A DNA stretch of 64,000 nt from Pelodera strongyloides (Eukaryota > Nematoda > Chromadorea > Rhabditida > Rhabditidae): assembly GCA_036852015.1 (NCBI GenBank), contig JAANDG010000130.1, positions 62,001-126,000 on the forward strand, written 5' to 3'. The first letter of the stretch is position 1, and each line of letters opens with the position of its first letter. Below are positions 14,401 to 25,900 of the stretch, in pieces. The position numbers were made by a program, and so were the translations under genes. Below the pieces are notes generated by a model that was given only the letters and a program-made list of their open reading frames with translations, did not search any database and was not told where the DNA came from.

Positions 14401-14564
14401 GAGGTAGAAGAAATAGAGAGTAAAAATAAAGCCGAGAAAAGTTCTTTGGACATAAAATTATCCAACCGCATTTCAGGAGCATCCAATATCCAGGACCCGT
14501 TAATTGTTGGATAATTGACCGAATCGAATGAGTCGCTTGTAATTGTCCATGAAAACGCAGACAT
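11533..14564 (-). CDS. Str-superfamily-type 7TM chemoreceptor (str/srh-like), possibly broken at TM6
   Basis: Predicted chemosensory G-protein-coupled receptor of the plasma membrane. Minus-strand exons in order: 14467-14564 (start MSAFSWTITSDS, 98 nt), 13847-14312 (KQRLPIFLCGI, TM1-3 region, HTMMMVVVWFFISYF, HPYIYGRD, NAVPIQLCIVRSF), 13029-13232 (IPACEVLFLAVF, FFNVFIVGG), 12544-12774 (LLCIPMAIFGFYVSIG, then IMRKKAAVLSRRTRAMNRSL) and 11533-11714 (SILSPLAMTSVCILLVQPYR). The loop LSRRT...MNRSLYQVLCI and TM7 ending QPYR fit the nematode Str superfamily. Phases join for the first four exons. The fifth needs a one-nucleotide carry-over, and the TM6 exon (FMCAFTFAGLPIVS in the paralogue) was not found, so the gene may be broken or TM6 diverged. 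A duplicated TCGCTGACGCCCAGCGAGTG lies in intron 3 (12805-12875). Confidence 0.7.
12233..12280. repeat. (CT)n microsatellite
   Basis: Uninterrupted CT dinucleotides within the chemoreceptor gene's last intron. Confidence 0.95.
13650..13831. mobile_element. TTAA MITE, family AGCGAAATAC
   Basis: TTAA-AGCGAAATACAGGCCGG at the left, CCGACCGGTATTTCGCT-TTAA at the right. Complementary arms enclose an AT-rich core with repeated GCTCGA(A)TTT. It lies inside an intron of the minus-strand chemoreceptor. A second full copy is at 50125-50313 and a one-ended copy at about 44038. Confidence 0.85.
14338..14404. repeat. (GA)n microsatellite in receptor intron 1
   Basis: GA/CT tract in the first intron of the minus-strand receptor. 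The two plus-strand paralogues carry a CT tract at the equivalent intron position (about 16170-16200 and 49185-49212). Confidence 0.95.
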
Positions 14565-15626
14565 TACAATGTGTACATCAGAAACAAGAACGGTATCCCT
14601 GTAACATGGCAAATACTCAGTTCCGCACAGCAGACTAGTATATTATTCATTTTCACAGCACATTTGCATACTGTATTTTTTCATTTCGGTCATTTATATG
14701 TATGACCCACAATATGTTATAGTATTAGCATAGGTCCCTTGTTAGTGCATTGTGTGTTGTGAAGCGCAATGCCTTAGGGTAACCTATGGAATGAGTATAT
14801 GATCAATAAATTATTATTATATTTTTACTCGAGCGACTCTCTGAAAATGTGCCAGCACGAAAACTCGAAATAATGAAAAAAAAAAAGATAGCAACCTTTT
14901 AAAACACTTAGTATACCGTTGTTAGTAATTATTGTCGATAATGAATACGATACGAGTTACAAGGTGCGGCATACAATTTCAGCTCGGCACGTAAGAAAAT
15001 ACGGCACGTAAGAAATATGAAGATATGTGGAAGGGAAAAATTAGAAATAGCGCACGGGTTTGCTCTTCTTTTCCGTTGACGCAAGTATTGGAAAATCTCG
15101 GAAAACCGAAAAAAATGGCTGTTCCACAAAATTCTTCGCGCAGAATTGTGATAACAAAGTTCGAAATGTGGTTTGCTAAATAATTATCAGGTAATTCGCA
15201 CAAACACACGAATTTTTTTATAAATGCACACATTTGCAGCTGCTCTGATATAGATATGCATAGCGCGTGCTCTGTAAACTATGGTTATTCTAGTTATTCT
15301 TCCCACATACAAAGTAGCGAAATAACCAAGTCGAAAACAGAATTTTCGATTGATTGTATGTGTGAATAAAGTAGTGATCTATTATATGATCGTGTAGATC
15401 TTTTCATGGCGAGAATTTTCTGAACTGCAATTGGTTTATTGTTTTGAAAATAAGTTTGTAGATATTGTATTAATTGTCCCTTAGACAATTAAAGAAATAA
15501 TAAGTATAGGTTCATTTTCTTGTGCCCGACCCTCGCTTTAGTATCCATTGAAAAATTTTTTTCAACATTTGATTTTTTCGTATATGAGAAAATAAATATG
15601 TTATACTAGGGCAAAAAGTCCACATT
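14565..15626. other. Intergenic, nothing recognised
   Basis: AT-rich upstream flank of the minus-strand receptor. Any promoter for it should lie here but no confident element is visible. Minus-strand open frames at about 14930-15230 lack splice support. Confidence 0.4.
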
Positions 15627-15673
15627 TACATCGAAGCAGCTGCAAATGTGTTCAGTTAAAATGTGTGTTTCTA

Positions 15674-15979
15674 ATGCCCTGCCCATGTTTGCGAATCGCA
15701 CTTGTGAAAATGACAAATGCCTGTCCATGTTCGAGACAATGTCATTGACAAGGTCCCGCAGCGACTTTGCATCTAGTATGGATCTATTTCAAAATAGAAC
15801 TGATCTATTTCAAATAGTACGCATCTAGTACGGATCTGATACACTTTCGTTGCGGGACTATGTCAAACGCGTCATTCGCATGGGTTACGGTAGGCATTTG
15901 ACATTCATGTAAAATGGCCTGAACATGGACAGGCATTTGTCATTTTCGCAAGTGCGATTCGCAAACATGGACAGGGCAT
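15674..15979. mobile_element. TA-flanked MITE present only in copy 1
   Basis: It begins ATGCCCTGCCCATGTTTGCG and ends with the reverse complement CGCAAACATGGACAGGGCAT, flanked by TA on both sides. In copy 2 the flanks (TGTGTTTCT and TACTTATTCC, near 48985-49000) are joined directly, so copy 2 shows the empty site. Non-coding, about 306 bp. Confidence 0.88.
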
Positions 15980-17599
15980 TACTTATTCCAATTCTTATAT
16001 GCAACAAGATCACACTGTCCTCGTTTTCGTGGACAATAACCAACGACTCGTTCGATTTTTTCAATTATCCATCAATTAATGGGTCCTGGATATTTAACGC
16101 TCCTGAACTACGGTTGGTTTTATTGTTGTTACTCATATGCCTTTCTATTTTTTCCTTCTGTCACTCGCTCGCTCTCTTTCTCTCTCTCTCTCTCCCTTTC
16201 ACACGTAAACCATTCAAACGATATAATATAGCACGCGGTTTTGTGAAACGTATGCATATCCATGTAGTACGTACATGTAATGGCTGCCAAACTACATATT
16301 TCTCGCACAGGGAAACCAGTTTTCAAAACAGCGTGTCACACATCTTTAAAAATTTCAGTTTTTTTCAGCATGCGTCGTTTACCCATATTTCTCACCGCAG
16401 TATTTATCATTTCCTTTTTCAACATTGTTGCGGTCAAGATAATGCTATCAAACACGCCGGTGTCAATGCGCAAATACAACCATACTATGATGATGGTCGT
16501 GGTCAGTTATTAGTGTCTTGTAAACCGGATTTTTTTGTAAACGTGGTGCGCCAGGTTGCGGAAATTTTGTAAATGACGTTATGGCAACTTTTGGAGTTGG
16601 CGCTACAATAGCGCGAGATATGCGCCGCTGGACGCCAAATTCGTGCTATGTGTACGGTACGCATTTGACGTGCTTCAACACTGGAATAAACAACAGATTG
16701 ATTCAGGCATCATCAACATTAATTGGATTGGTTTCAAATGGTGTCTATCACCCTTATCTTTACGGCAGAGATATACTTTTTATGTGCTCAATATCCATTC
16801 TACACACATTCACAAATGCGGTCCCAATACAACTATGCGTGGTGCGTTCGTTCTCTTTGATAGCTAATTTTACGTGGGCCTCTAACTAATATTATCATAG
16901 CAGTAATTCCTGCTTTATATAATAAAAGATAAGACATACGTTGCAAAGCATGTAACAACTTCTTTTTAATATATTTCAGATACCTGCTTTTGAGGTGCTC
17001 TTCCTTTCGGTATTTACCAGTTTTCGGTGTTACTCAGATCGAATGGTGTCGTTACCAGAACCTTCACAGAAGAAAAGTGCACAGAAAATAGTAAACTGTG
17101 TTGACCTGGGCACCTTTCTCTTTTTCAACATATTTATACTTGGCGGCATGGTGCGTTGATATTATGAGAAAAAGAGCGGCAGTGCTTAGCCGCCGAACAA
17201 AGATCATGAACCGTTCACTATACAAGGTTTTATGCATACAGGTGGGCTATTTATTTATTATGGGTATGGGGAGGGCGGCCTACCATCGTCCCTCCGTTTT
17301 TGTGAGCTCTGAGCTCTGAGTGTGCAGCATTGAAAGTAAAGGACCGCTGCTGTTGGTGTGCCTGATGTAAGCTAGCGGTCGCCAGGCACGCAACTTCGGC
17401 GCTTTTCAGTAAGCTTGCACTTAACGCATTACTCAAATATTTGGAGGAAAACACGTTGTTAGGAAATGTCATGCAAGCTCTCACGCAGTGGCCGCGCAGA
17501 CACAAACCGCTCGCGTGCGCGGAAGGTGCGGCAGCGCATCGCACTAGCAGCATCGTTCCAGTCGGCGCACTCTAGAGGAGACTGTGTAAAGTTTCATCA

Positions 17600-17750
17600 A
17601 CACAAAACTTGTCGAGCAATTTGTCATTTGGAACTCGTCGCATGCTGCTCAGGAGCTCTGCGGAATATCTCACAGTCACTAGCAAACTTTGAACACTGTA
17701 TTGTCTGTCCACCCTTGAATAAAGGTGCACGCTCTTGAGGCGTAAAAGGT
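17600..17750 (-). repeat. SINE-like dispersed repeat
   Basis: On the minus strand: TTTTACGCCTCAAGAGCGTG, then CACCTTTATTCAAGGGTG, TTCCGCAG, TCCTGAGCAG, GCGACGAGTTCCAAATGAC. The same order of blocks recurs at about 815-895, 20750-20870 and 47085-47170 (+) and, more diverged, at 45580-45710 (-). Here it interrupts the receptor pseudogene. Confidence 0.7.
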
Positions 17751-17917
17751 TTATTTATTTTGTTATTTATCTTCATGTTACAGTTTATGTGCGCCTTCAC
17801 CTTTGCCGGCTTGCCGATTGTGTCAGCCGCCGCGATTTTGATTTTTGGGATACGAAGTCGCTCTTTCTATGACGGTTTGTGAACATTAGTATTTATTCCA
17901 TTTTTGGCGTCGATGGG

Positions 17918-18019
17918 TGGGGTACCCCGGGTACCCCGGGTACCCCGGGTACCCCGGGTACCCCGGGTACCACTCATCCGTGTGAGATCACCGGGTACCA
18001 CTCATCCGTGTGAGATCAA
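17918..18019. repeat. Self-complementary 10-bp tandem repeat GTACCCCGGG
   Basis: About six copies of GTACCCCGGG (17919-17971), followed by two copies of a ~29-bp unit that includes GGGTACCACTCATCCGTG. Each unit contains the palindromes GGTACC and CCCGGG, so the array is nearly its own reverse complement. It lies between the TM6 and TM7 remnant exons. Confidence 0.9.
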
Positions 18020-18954
18020 TTACCTCAGAAAACCTATTAGCTGTAAAAATATATGAGCCACTGATGCGCCAGAAGCACGCCAGAAGCACGCCGTAAATTT
18101 TTCTCTTTCTCGTGTTCGCGCTCTCCTCTCACCCTTCTGGCCCATTTAAGCGGATGTGTCGCGCATTTTGTTTTAATTGCAAATTCATGCTAAACTTTAT
18201 TGCACAAAGGCTCCAAGAAAAAGATCGTGTCCAGGTAGAAGAAGTAGAGATAAGTACACTGTGGACACGCACAAATGGTTGTGCTGGGGCCCTGCACCAT
18301 TTCGGCGGACTCAATTAACGTAACTGTTTGATTTCATCTTTCTCATCTACACAAATGCCAGTGAATGGCTGGACATTCGTCTGTTTCTCTATATTATCTC
18401 CACTGGCCATGACTTCTGTATGTATCATCCTTATACAACCATATCGCGTTGCCCTTTTGCAGCTGATTCAAAGTCCTCTACGTCTCAAACGAAAACGTTA
18501 TCGAACCACCACAGTGTTATCGTACTACCGAACATCCCACAAAAAGGCCAAGTATATCCCCAAACACACAAATTATCCGGCCGCTCAGAGAGTAAATCAC
18601 GTTCGTAAATTGAAGTGTGTATGGTTAATTTTCCGTGCGGCCGATTCTTCTAACGGCTGGTACTGTATAAATAACTATCTCTCAGTTTCTTTTTCGATTC
18701 TTTTCATAGACTTGTGTCTTGGCAATGGCAAGTACGGGATTACTTAGAATAAAACATTTATAGTACACCAACATGAGGACAGAAATAGCACAGCAGTACT
18801 GTTTTTGTGTGCGCAGCGCACCCTCTCCAAGCTGCGCAAATTGGAGCGCGCGAAGTTTCCATCGCGGGCGACAGCCCCGTCCTGCGCCGAGGGGGCGCAC
18901 CCAGCCGCGTAGTTTGCAAACTAATAAGCGGATAGGTAAGCGGAGATTTACTAT

Positions 18955-19900
18955 GAAGATCTGAAGAGATAACGTTTATGCATGTTATAATTCAGAAGGA
19001 TTTTGAAAGAAGATGCGAGTTCCGAAAACTTAGCACTGACTAAAACCTTAACTAACTACAGAAACAGGGCTACGTTCTCGCAATAAAGGGTTTTTCCCAT
19101 TACACTGATGCGAGAAACACGCGTGATTAGTGAACAAAATTGTAAAATTTGTGCAGGGCCAAAAAAAAGACGTGCGCGTCGAATTCGCCAGATTTTCGCG
19201 AGAGTCAAAGACTGGTGAAGGCTGAGCGAGATGTGTCTGCGGTCGGGCAGAGTGGCAAAGGCTGAATGAGGTGAGCGGCGAAAACGATTCGCAATGTCAC
19301 TAATAACACAAACTTTCGGTGACCGGTCACCAAATGGTCCCCACCGCAAAACAAAAAAAACATTGGCGACCCGGGTCGTGACCATTTGGCACCCGCTTAG
19401 AGTCCATTTTATAGTCAATTATCGTTATCATAATTACATCGGCTTTGAAGATTTATTTTTAATAAATTACATTGTGAAAATGAAAGTCAACAAGGCGGAT
19501 AGTTCTCTGAAGGTATAATAGCAGAAAATTACAATACTATAAAAAAAACTAGGTAATTTACTGATGCGATATTACTGATGATCTTTTTTACTAGTGCATT
19601 TTACTGACATATTTGTTCATTGCAACTACACCACTTCCCATTAGTTCACACTTTTTGATTTTATTTAATACCTACACTGCTTGAAAAAGTATTCAACAAT
19701 ACTCATTTTTGCTTCTTTTTTTTTGCCGTTTGGTTTTCTAAACTATTGTATGTAACAGTGGCCCCAATATTTTATTTCGCGACATATACCGTAGTTGCTT
19801 CAAATTCAAATATAAAAATAGTGTCACTTTTGCAGACGTCTTGCCGTGCTTTTGCGTTTTTGCTTTTCTCATGCGAGATCAGAGCGCGCGGCATCTTTTG
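18955..19900. other. Non-coding block conserved between duplicon copies
   Basis: Matches 51356-52330 almost base for base. No gene is seen. It contains GGTGACCGGTCACC palindrome-like sequence and CCCGGGTCGTGACC. The match begins exactly at ATCTGAAGAGATAACG, where copy 2 resumes after its MITE stack. Confidence 0.6.
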
Positions 19901-20744
19901 GTTTTAGTAAAATATTAGTATGAGGTTCGCAATTTTAATGGTTGGCATTTTGTCTTTCTATTGATTGATTGCTTCACTTTTTGCATCGCTCTGGTAGTGT
20001 GGCCTTCTCGACTAGTTTGTTTCGAACTTTTGTTTGTTATGTGTGTTTTTAGAACTTTGTCTGTTCTGAAAACTGTGCTGAGTATAGATTTCGCTGTCAT
20101 ATTTTTATCACAAACCGGTATCTTCCTCAATGCGAACATAAAATATTCCTCTTTCAGAAACTTGTATGGATTTCAACATTGATTCGATGCGCTTGAGCTG
20201 CTACGATTGATCGGATGCGGTTGAGCTGAATGCTTGGGCTGAGACTCTTGAGCTGAAGGAAGAATTATCAGAGCCGGAAGTTCAGCTATTTCTGGTTGCT
20301 GGTCGTCACATTTTCGAAATGCCTTGTGAGTTTCTTACAGTTGACAGCTTGATTTGTCTTTATTTTCTTTGTGTTCAGGCGACCCATAAATGATTAAAGT
20401 GAAGAAGTGAGGTTTTCTTCCTGCTTAGATGCTGCGGTTACTTGCTTTGCCCTGAATTGTTCTATGGCTTGAGCCGTCGTTAAGCATGCTTGTTACCAAT
20501 GTGTTTTACGAAATTATTGGTCGATGTTTCTTAAACACATAAGGCCGTCTATTCTTCAACAGAGCCCAGGGTCTTGACTTCTTCGAGTTATCGGTATTCG
20601 GATTTTTGAAGAAATCCGTTGTTGACCCGATTGGATTGATTCTCGTCCCTCATTCGTATACTGTGCCTGTCAATCAGAGTGGCGGCTTCGGCTAAGGGGC
20701 TAATAATTGTATTTAAATTAAATTTAAAAATTTTTTTTTAATTT

Positions 20745-20870
20745 GTTTTACGCTTCAAGAGCGTGCACCTTTATTCAAGGGTGAAAATACAGTTTCAATG
20801 TTTGCTTATGACATGTTCCGCAGATGTCCTGAGCAGTAGGCGACGAGTTCCAGATGACAAATTTCTCCTA
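20745..20870 (+). repeat. SINE-like dispersed repeat
   Basis: Starts TTTTACGCTTCAAGAGCGTG and carries CACCTTTATTCAAGGGTG, ATGTTCCGCAGATGTCCTGA and GACGAGTTCCAGATGACAAA. Copy 2 of the duplication lacks it at the corresponding place (about 57945), where the flank goes straight to the AACATGTTGCATTCAGC region. Confidence 0.6.
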
Positions 20871-21869
20871 GCGTATCTAGCTTGTTTAACATGTTGCATT
20901 CAGCACGATTGAGTCAGTGGAGTGAATTAGTGAATGGTTGATAAATGGACATAAATGGACAGGGACCGGATACACGGGAGCCCCACCACTTACGCACGGT
21001 AAGTAGCGATCCCCGCTTCTATTATAACTCTGTCTCAATTCAGTTTTTTTTCTGGGAAACTCTTTGGAAGTCCTAAATCCATTATTACTGGAAATAGATG
21101 TCAAGTCAGCTAAAATTAGTGACGCTTTGTGTAGCTCGGCAAGACTGTGGTTATTCAATATGTTACACGGCTGTTCGACGATAAACAGATGGTGCTATGC
21201 AGATGCGGTTGATTTATAAGGTGTTTGGAAGTGGAAGCTTAAGCTTACCGTTAAGATCTTTCTTTAAGTTCTATTTCATGACTATGTCTCGTTTCAGATT
21301 GGCAGTAATGTGTGGAGATTGGAGAGTTGAAGTACAATGCGGAGATGATTTTGTCCGATTGTCTTCTCTCGTTGCACTCGTCTAACCTTCCGTCGTTCAG
21401 TTGTGATTAAGTTAACCTAGAGGATGTTTGACTGTTTGTTATGGCTATTATTATTATTATTAGTATTATTATTATATGACTTATAATACCTGCTGTAGAC
21501 CTTATTAAGCGAAAATTCTTTTTGAGTGGTCTCGCGGTTGTATTTTTACTAGTTGTTCTGATATTGTTATCCGACAAAAATATCATGCTCGAGTATTGTT
21601 CGATGATGTCTCTTTGTAAGTGTTCCTAGACTAAGGGTTTATTTTTTGTATATAATAATAAACGTTGTCGTTTACGGTGCGACGGACTATGCCGGCATCG
21701 TTGTGTGTGTTTTGCTATTTGGTTTACGATACCGATTTTATATTTGCGTGCTCGTCTTTCTATTGTTTGTTGATGTATATTGTGGTTCTGGCATACCCAT
21801 TTGGTATAGTTTTGTATACGTGACACTGGTTGTCATCAGCTACAGAGATGCTGTGATTTTTGTGTGCTA

Positions 21870-22130
21870 TTTGGTGTCATCCGACACATGTTTGAGTGAG
21901 AGCTTGCTGTGGTATTTATGTGTGACTTTGTGTCATCTGACACATAGGCTAGTGACGTTATCTGACATAGGTTATAAGTTAGTAAGACTTGTCATCTGAC
22001 ACAGGTGAGTGAGAGCTTGCTGTTATATTTGTGTTTATATGTGACGTTGAGTGTCTGCCACAGGTTAGTGATACTTGTCATGTGACATATAGGTTATAAG
22101 TTAGTGAGACTTGTCATCTGACACCGAGGA
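21870..22130. repeat. Cluster of TGTCA-N2-TGACA inverted motifs
   Basis: About seven imperfect copies of GTGTCATCTGACAC-type sequence (near 21874, 21930, 21957, 21990, 22050, 22078, 22114) within a loose tandem repeat that also carries GTTATAAGTTAGT and GTGAGAGCTTGCTGT. Each copy is an inverted pair of TGTCA. The cluster is preserved in copy 2 at about 58964-59220. Confidence 0.7.
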
Positions 22131-22650
22131 GTTTACTGTGATTTTTGTGCTTACCTGTGTCATTGAGTGTCATAGTCATCCACATACGTAGGTTAATAAG
22201 ACTCGATTGATTGTGCCTTCAATCTGCTTGTAGTTTTTGTGTCGTGAGTGTCTTCCGTGACACACAGTGGACTATGTCGAGGAATGTTTCATTTACCCAT
22301 TAAGTTTGAAGAGCGTCGTAGAAATTCATCCTGAATGCTAAAGCAATGGGCAAGCGAAGCAATCGTGGGTAATGTGTGAGTATCGGCAAGGAAGTCAGGC
22401 TGAATATGTTCAAGTTTATCCTCATTGATTTTTTGGATTGTGCTTTGTTTTCACAATCCATTTCACTTTTTCGTATCTTGTTTCTTTTTACAAGATTGAG
22501 TCAGCTCAAACTTGGGATCGAGTGCTACTTTATTGCTTTATTAGGCTGTCATCATCTGGCATAGATCTATGCCATAGTGTATAGTAGAGCGATGGAGGGT
22601 CCCATAATATAAGTTGAATTGTTGTAGTATATTGTCTTTTTGATAAATAT

Positions 22651-22656
22651 TTTATT
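22651..22656 (-). terminator. Poly(A) signal AATAAA for the lysine-rich gene
   Basis: AATAAA on the minus strand about 280 bp past the stop codon at 22935-22937. It is conserved at 59765-59770 in copy 2. Confidence 0.55.
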
Positions 22657-22934
22657 GAACACGGAAAAAAGGTGAAACAGTACTGATGCAGCTAACTGCT
22701 GACTAACCCGCTTAACTAGGCACGTACTTATTTTCCGAATAAATTAGACTAACACCTAAACTTCTGTAAAGCACATACTTAAATTTAATTGATTTCGCAG
22801 CAATGAAGCGGCAATATTACAAACATACTGTCCTCACTTCATACGAATTCCAATTCATGTTATTTGACTATTTATAATATTTGCAAATGAATTATAAACA
22901 TTACAATTTACATTACAAATATTTAACTCAATTA

Positions 22935-25900
22935 TTAGATGGTATTAGTCATATCCATCCTCTTTTGAGCTGCCTTTGTCCTCGCAGCTTCCTTATTATC
23001 CTTGACGGCTGCCTTGACTGCCTTCGTCGGAAGGTCGTCCGCGTATTTGACCCCAGAGGAGGGCTTTCCAGTTGTGGATCGGGAGCTCTTAATAATTGAG
23101 ATTATTAATGTATTTTAAGATTGGCCCTATAACCACACTTTTTGGCAATTCATTCGCATGTAGTAACTTATTGGGATTGCTTTGATAACCATGTTTGTGT
23201 AAGCTACAGGGAATCAACTGCCCTAGGGTTTTCTCTCAGTTGGTTTTTGCTCAGCTTTCAGGAGTCCGAGTCAGATCCTCTACCGTTATTCGTCTGGTGT
23301 GAAAGCAAAGGCACGCCAAATATTTAGTGATAATTGGGTAACTGTATGTACCTTTTCCTTCTGTCCCTTTCCAATTCTCGAGTCCTTGCTTGGCACTGTA
23401 GCCTTCGATTTCGACTCCTTCGCTGACTTCTTATCAGCCTTTTCTGTGCCTTCCTTGGTCGACTTCTTGTCCGCGACCGCGACCTTTTCCTGGTTCATTT
23501 TGGGGGCTTTGCCCTTGGGTCCCTAAAGTGGGAGTTATTATTTAGACACGTGTACATTCCTAGCATTACCCAGACCCTAAACAGTTAGCAGTAACACAGT
23601 GTTTCATCAACTATCAGCGCACTTGACGCACACCGAACCGAGAGAATTCTCCAAATAATGAAATTTTAATGAATACCTTCTGCGTGTCTTCCGGCTTCTT
23701 GGCCTTATTTTCCGCTGGCTTCGGCACTGCAACACTGGTGCTTTCGACAGCCTTCTTGGCAATGGGGACCTTGGCCTTCGGGGTACCCTAAAGCGTTAAG
23801 TTTTTGTTCGTGTTTCAATTTTCAATGCTTATAGCGTGTGCGTGGAATAAGCGGCCCGGAGGATCGGCTACTATCGCGATTGTAGAATACGCCAAACTCG
23901 ACGACTTGACCGAGCGAACTAGGTTGATGAAAACCCGGAGAATCTGGAATCTCCCAAAAAATGTAGTTTTTATGCATACCTTTTTCTTTTCTTCTGCCGC
24001 AGCCTTGGTATTGGTGCCCTTATTTTCTCCTGACTTCTGCATTGCAACCTTGTGGCCTTCGGTAGCCTTTTTGTCGACAGCGACGTCCTTTTTGACCTTT
24101 GGGGCATCCTAAAGTGAAGTTATTATTTTTTTATACTCAAGAAAGAACAAAGAACCAATGCTTACCACAATTCCACTTTGCCTCTCGGAGGGTTGAATGA
24201 GATGCATCGCTTGAATGGAAGTTTTTGACGTATTGCTGTAACTTCTTATTCAAGTGATATTCTTACCTTCTTTCTCGTATCGGCCTCTGAACCGACAGCT
24301 GTTTTCTCACTCAGGAGCTCCGCGCTTCTCTGTGTACGCTTCTGTAATGAATCTCATTAACTTTTAATTACATATTTCTTTACTTGCCTTGGAATTCCAG
24401 GTTCAGGATCTAAATTTAACTAACATGTAGCCGTTTAATAAGCCTTGCTTTTGACATAATGTATATGCACCTGGTCTTTGCTCACAGCCTTCTGGCCCTT
24501 GGTCTTCTTGCCACCCTTGTGTCCCTTGGACTTAGCCTCCACTTCAGAACCCCTGGCGGTTTTCTCGCTCAATGGCTCACCACTCCTCCTGCTGGCGGCC
24601 TTTTTCTGAAATTAAGTGAGTATATTCGTATATTTCCAGCTGCTAGATAATAAAAAAAACATACTTCTCTCTTCCCTTTTTCGCTCTGCCCTATCCCTAA
24701 ATTCCCCATCCGTAGCTTCCCCAAACGCCTTGAATTTGAATCCCTAAGCCTCCCTCCAAACCGGATTTAAGTTTGGCACTTCGAACTTGTACCATCGTTT
24801 GCCAAAGAGAATACATGAAATCTTTATGCATACCTGGTCCTTTGCGGCTTTCTTTCCCTTGGTCCTCTTGCCTGCCTTCGACTTGACCTCCACTTCCGAG
24901 CCCAGTGCAGTCCTCTCCGAGAGCACATCCTTTCTGACTTCCTTCGGGGTGTCCTGGAATATGTATGTTCATAAGATCCTACATCCCAAAGCTACTCCCT
25001 TTAAACCTAAGCCTATGGCTTGCTTTTATTTTGCCGCTGTACATCGTACTTTTTTCCGCCGTACCTTTTTCGCCTTATTTTCGCCGTACCTTATTTTGCC
25101 GCCGTACTTTTTTCCCATGTGTGGTGTTTTGTACTGATTGCTACGGCTTACAACTGTTATCTTGAATAGGAAAAGTGTCAGTTACCTTGCTCTTCTTATC
25201 GGCCTTTTCCTTCGTCTCTTTTACATTCTTCTTTCTGGCTGCTGCGGCCACAGAGTCCTCAGCCGTCTTCTCGCTCAGGGTTCTTCTCTTCTGGTCCTTG
25301 ACCTTGGGTGCCTGAATGTGGATTTTACTAAAATCTTTTACATACTTCATTTGAATGAGTAAGCAAGAAAGGTACACACTGATGAAACCAGGTTTGCGCG
25401 GTTTTAAACATTCAAGACTTCAAGATATATATCGATCACGTGTACTTACTCTTTACTATTTAGTTTGTCTTGAGCGCTTGCGCTTCCAGTCGATCGTCGA
25501 TAAGGTAAACGGAACTAGCCTACTGTTTCACGTTTCACCTTTCCATTTGCTGCCTTCTTCTAACTGTACATTTGCAATCCATGGCTTTCGCTTACCTTTC
25601 CTTTCGCCTTCTTGCTCTTCGACTTCGCGGACTGGGACTTGTCATGGGCGGTTTCTGAGCCGATACACGACTTCTCACTGAGGACGCCGTCGGACTTCTT
25701 GGACACTTTCTAAAATGTAGTTCAGAAGAGTTCGATAGTGGTTGAGCGATGCGCATTACCCCATTAAAGGTTATTTAGAAAACGATAACAATTAACTCGT
25801 TTGCTCCAGACATAGACTATGATGCCAGCCCATGTGTATGATGTTGTTACCAATTGCATACCTTGGCGTTCTTTCCCTTGCCCTTCTTCGGAACGGTCTT

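Larger units (their letters stand above)
16015..18747 (+). pseudogene. Str-superfamily-type chemoreceptor pseudogene (duplicon copy 1)
   Basis: Paralogue of the minus-strand receptor. Remnant exons: 16015-16112 (SSFSWTITNDSFDFF; the expected start ATG is CTG), 16369-16512 (MRRLPIFLTAVF...HTMMMVVVSY then stop), about 16680-16860 (NGVYHPYLYGRD, NAVPIQLCVVRSF), 16980-17155 (IPAFEVLFLSVFTS), a fused remnant 17155-17240 (VDIMRKRAAVLSRRTKIMNR), 17784-17874 (TM6, FMCAFTFAGLPIVSAAAIL) and 18362-18747 (TM7, ILSPLAMTSVCIILIQPYR). Lesions against the minus-strand gene: lost start, a short deletion followed by TAG after MMMVVV, a one-base frameshift before HPYLYGRD, loss of the GT donor after VVRSF, and a deletion fusing TM5 directly to the third loop. 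TM6 and TM7 exons still join in phase. Some lesions could be introns in disguise, but together they argue for a pseudogene. Confidence 0.75.
19901..22650. other. Non-coding segment shared by both duplicon copies; no supported gene
   Basis: T-rich plus-strand frames (about 21650-22000 and 22376-22564) are conserved in copy 2 but lack ATG starts and resemble no protein. A SINE-like repeat occupies about 20745-20870. An (ATT)n run lies near 21450. The segment ends at the poly(A) signal of the lysine-rich gene. It could contain an unspliced non-coding RNA, but nothing in the sequence shows this. Confidence 0.4.

Noticed and set aside
13835..14482. 215-codon uninterrupted minus frame as a single gene
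   Set aside because: Its first part is a translated (GA)n intron. The real exon begins at 14312 after the acceptor.
21646..21999. 117-codon hydrophobic frame conserved in both duplicon copies
   Set aside because: It begins with TTG, has no splice support, and its hydrophobicity comes from T-rich sequence. Conservation is explained by the recent duplication.
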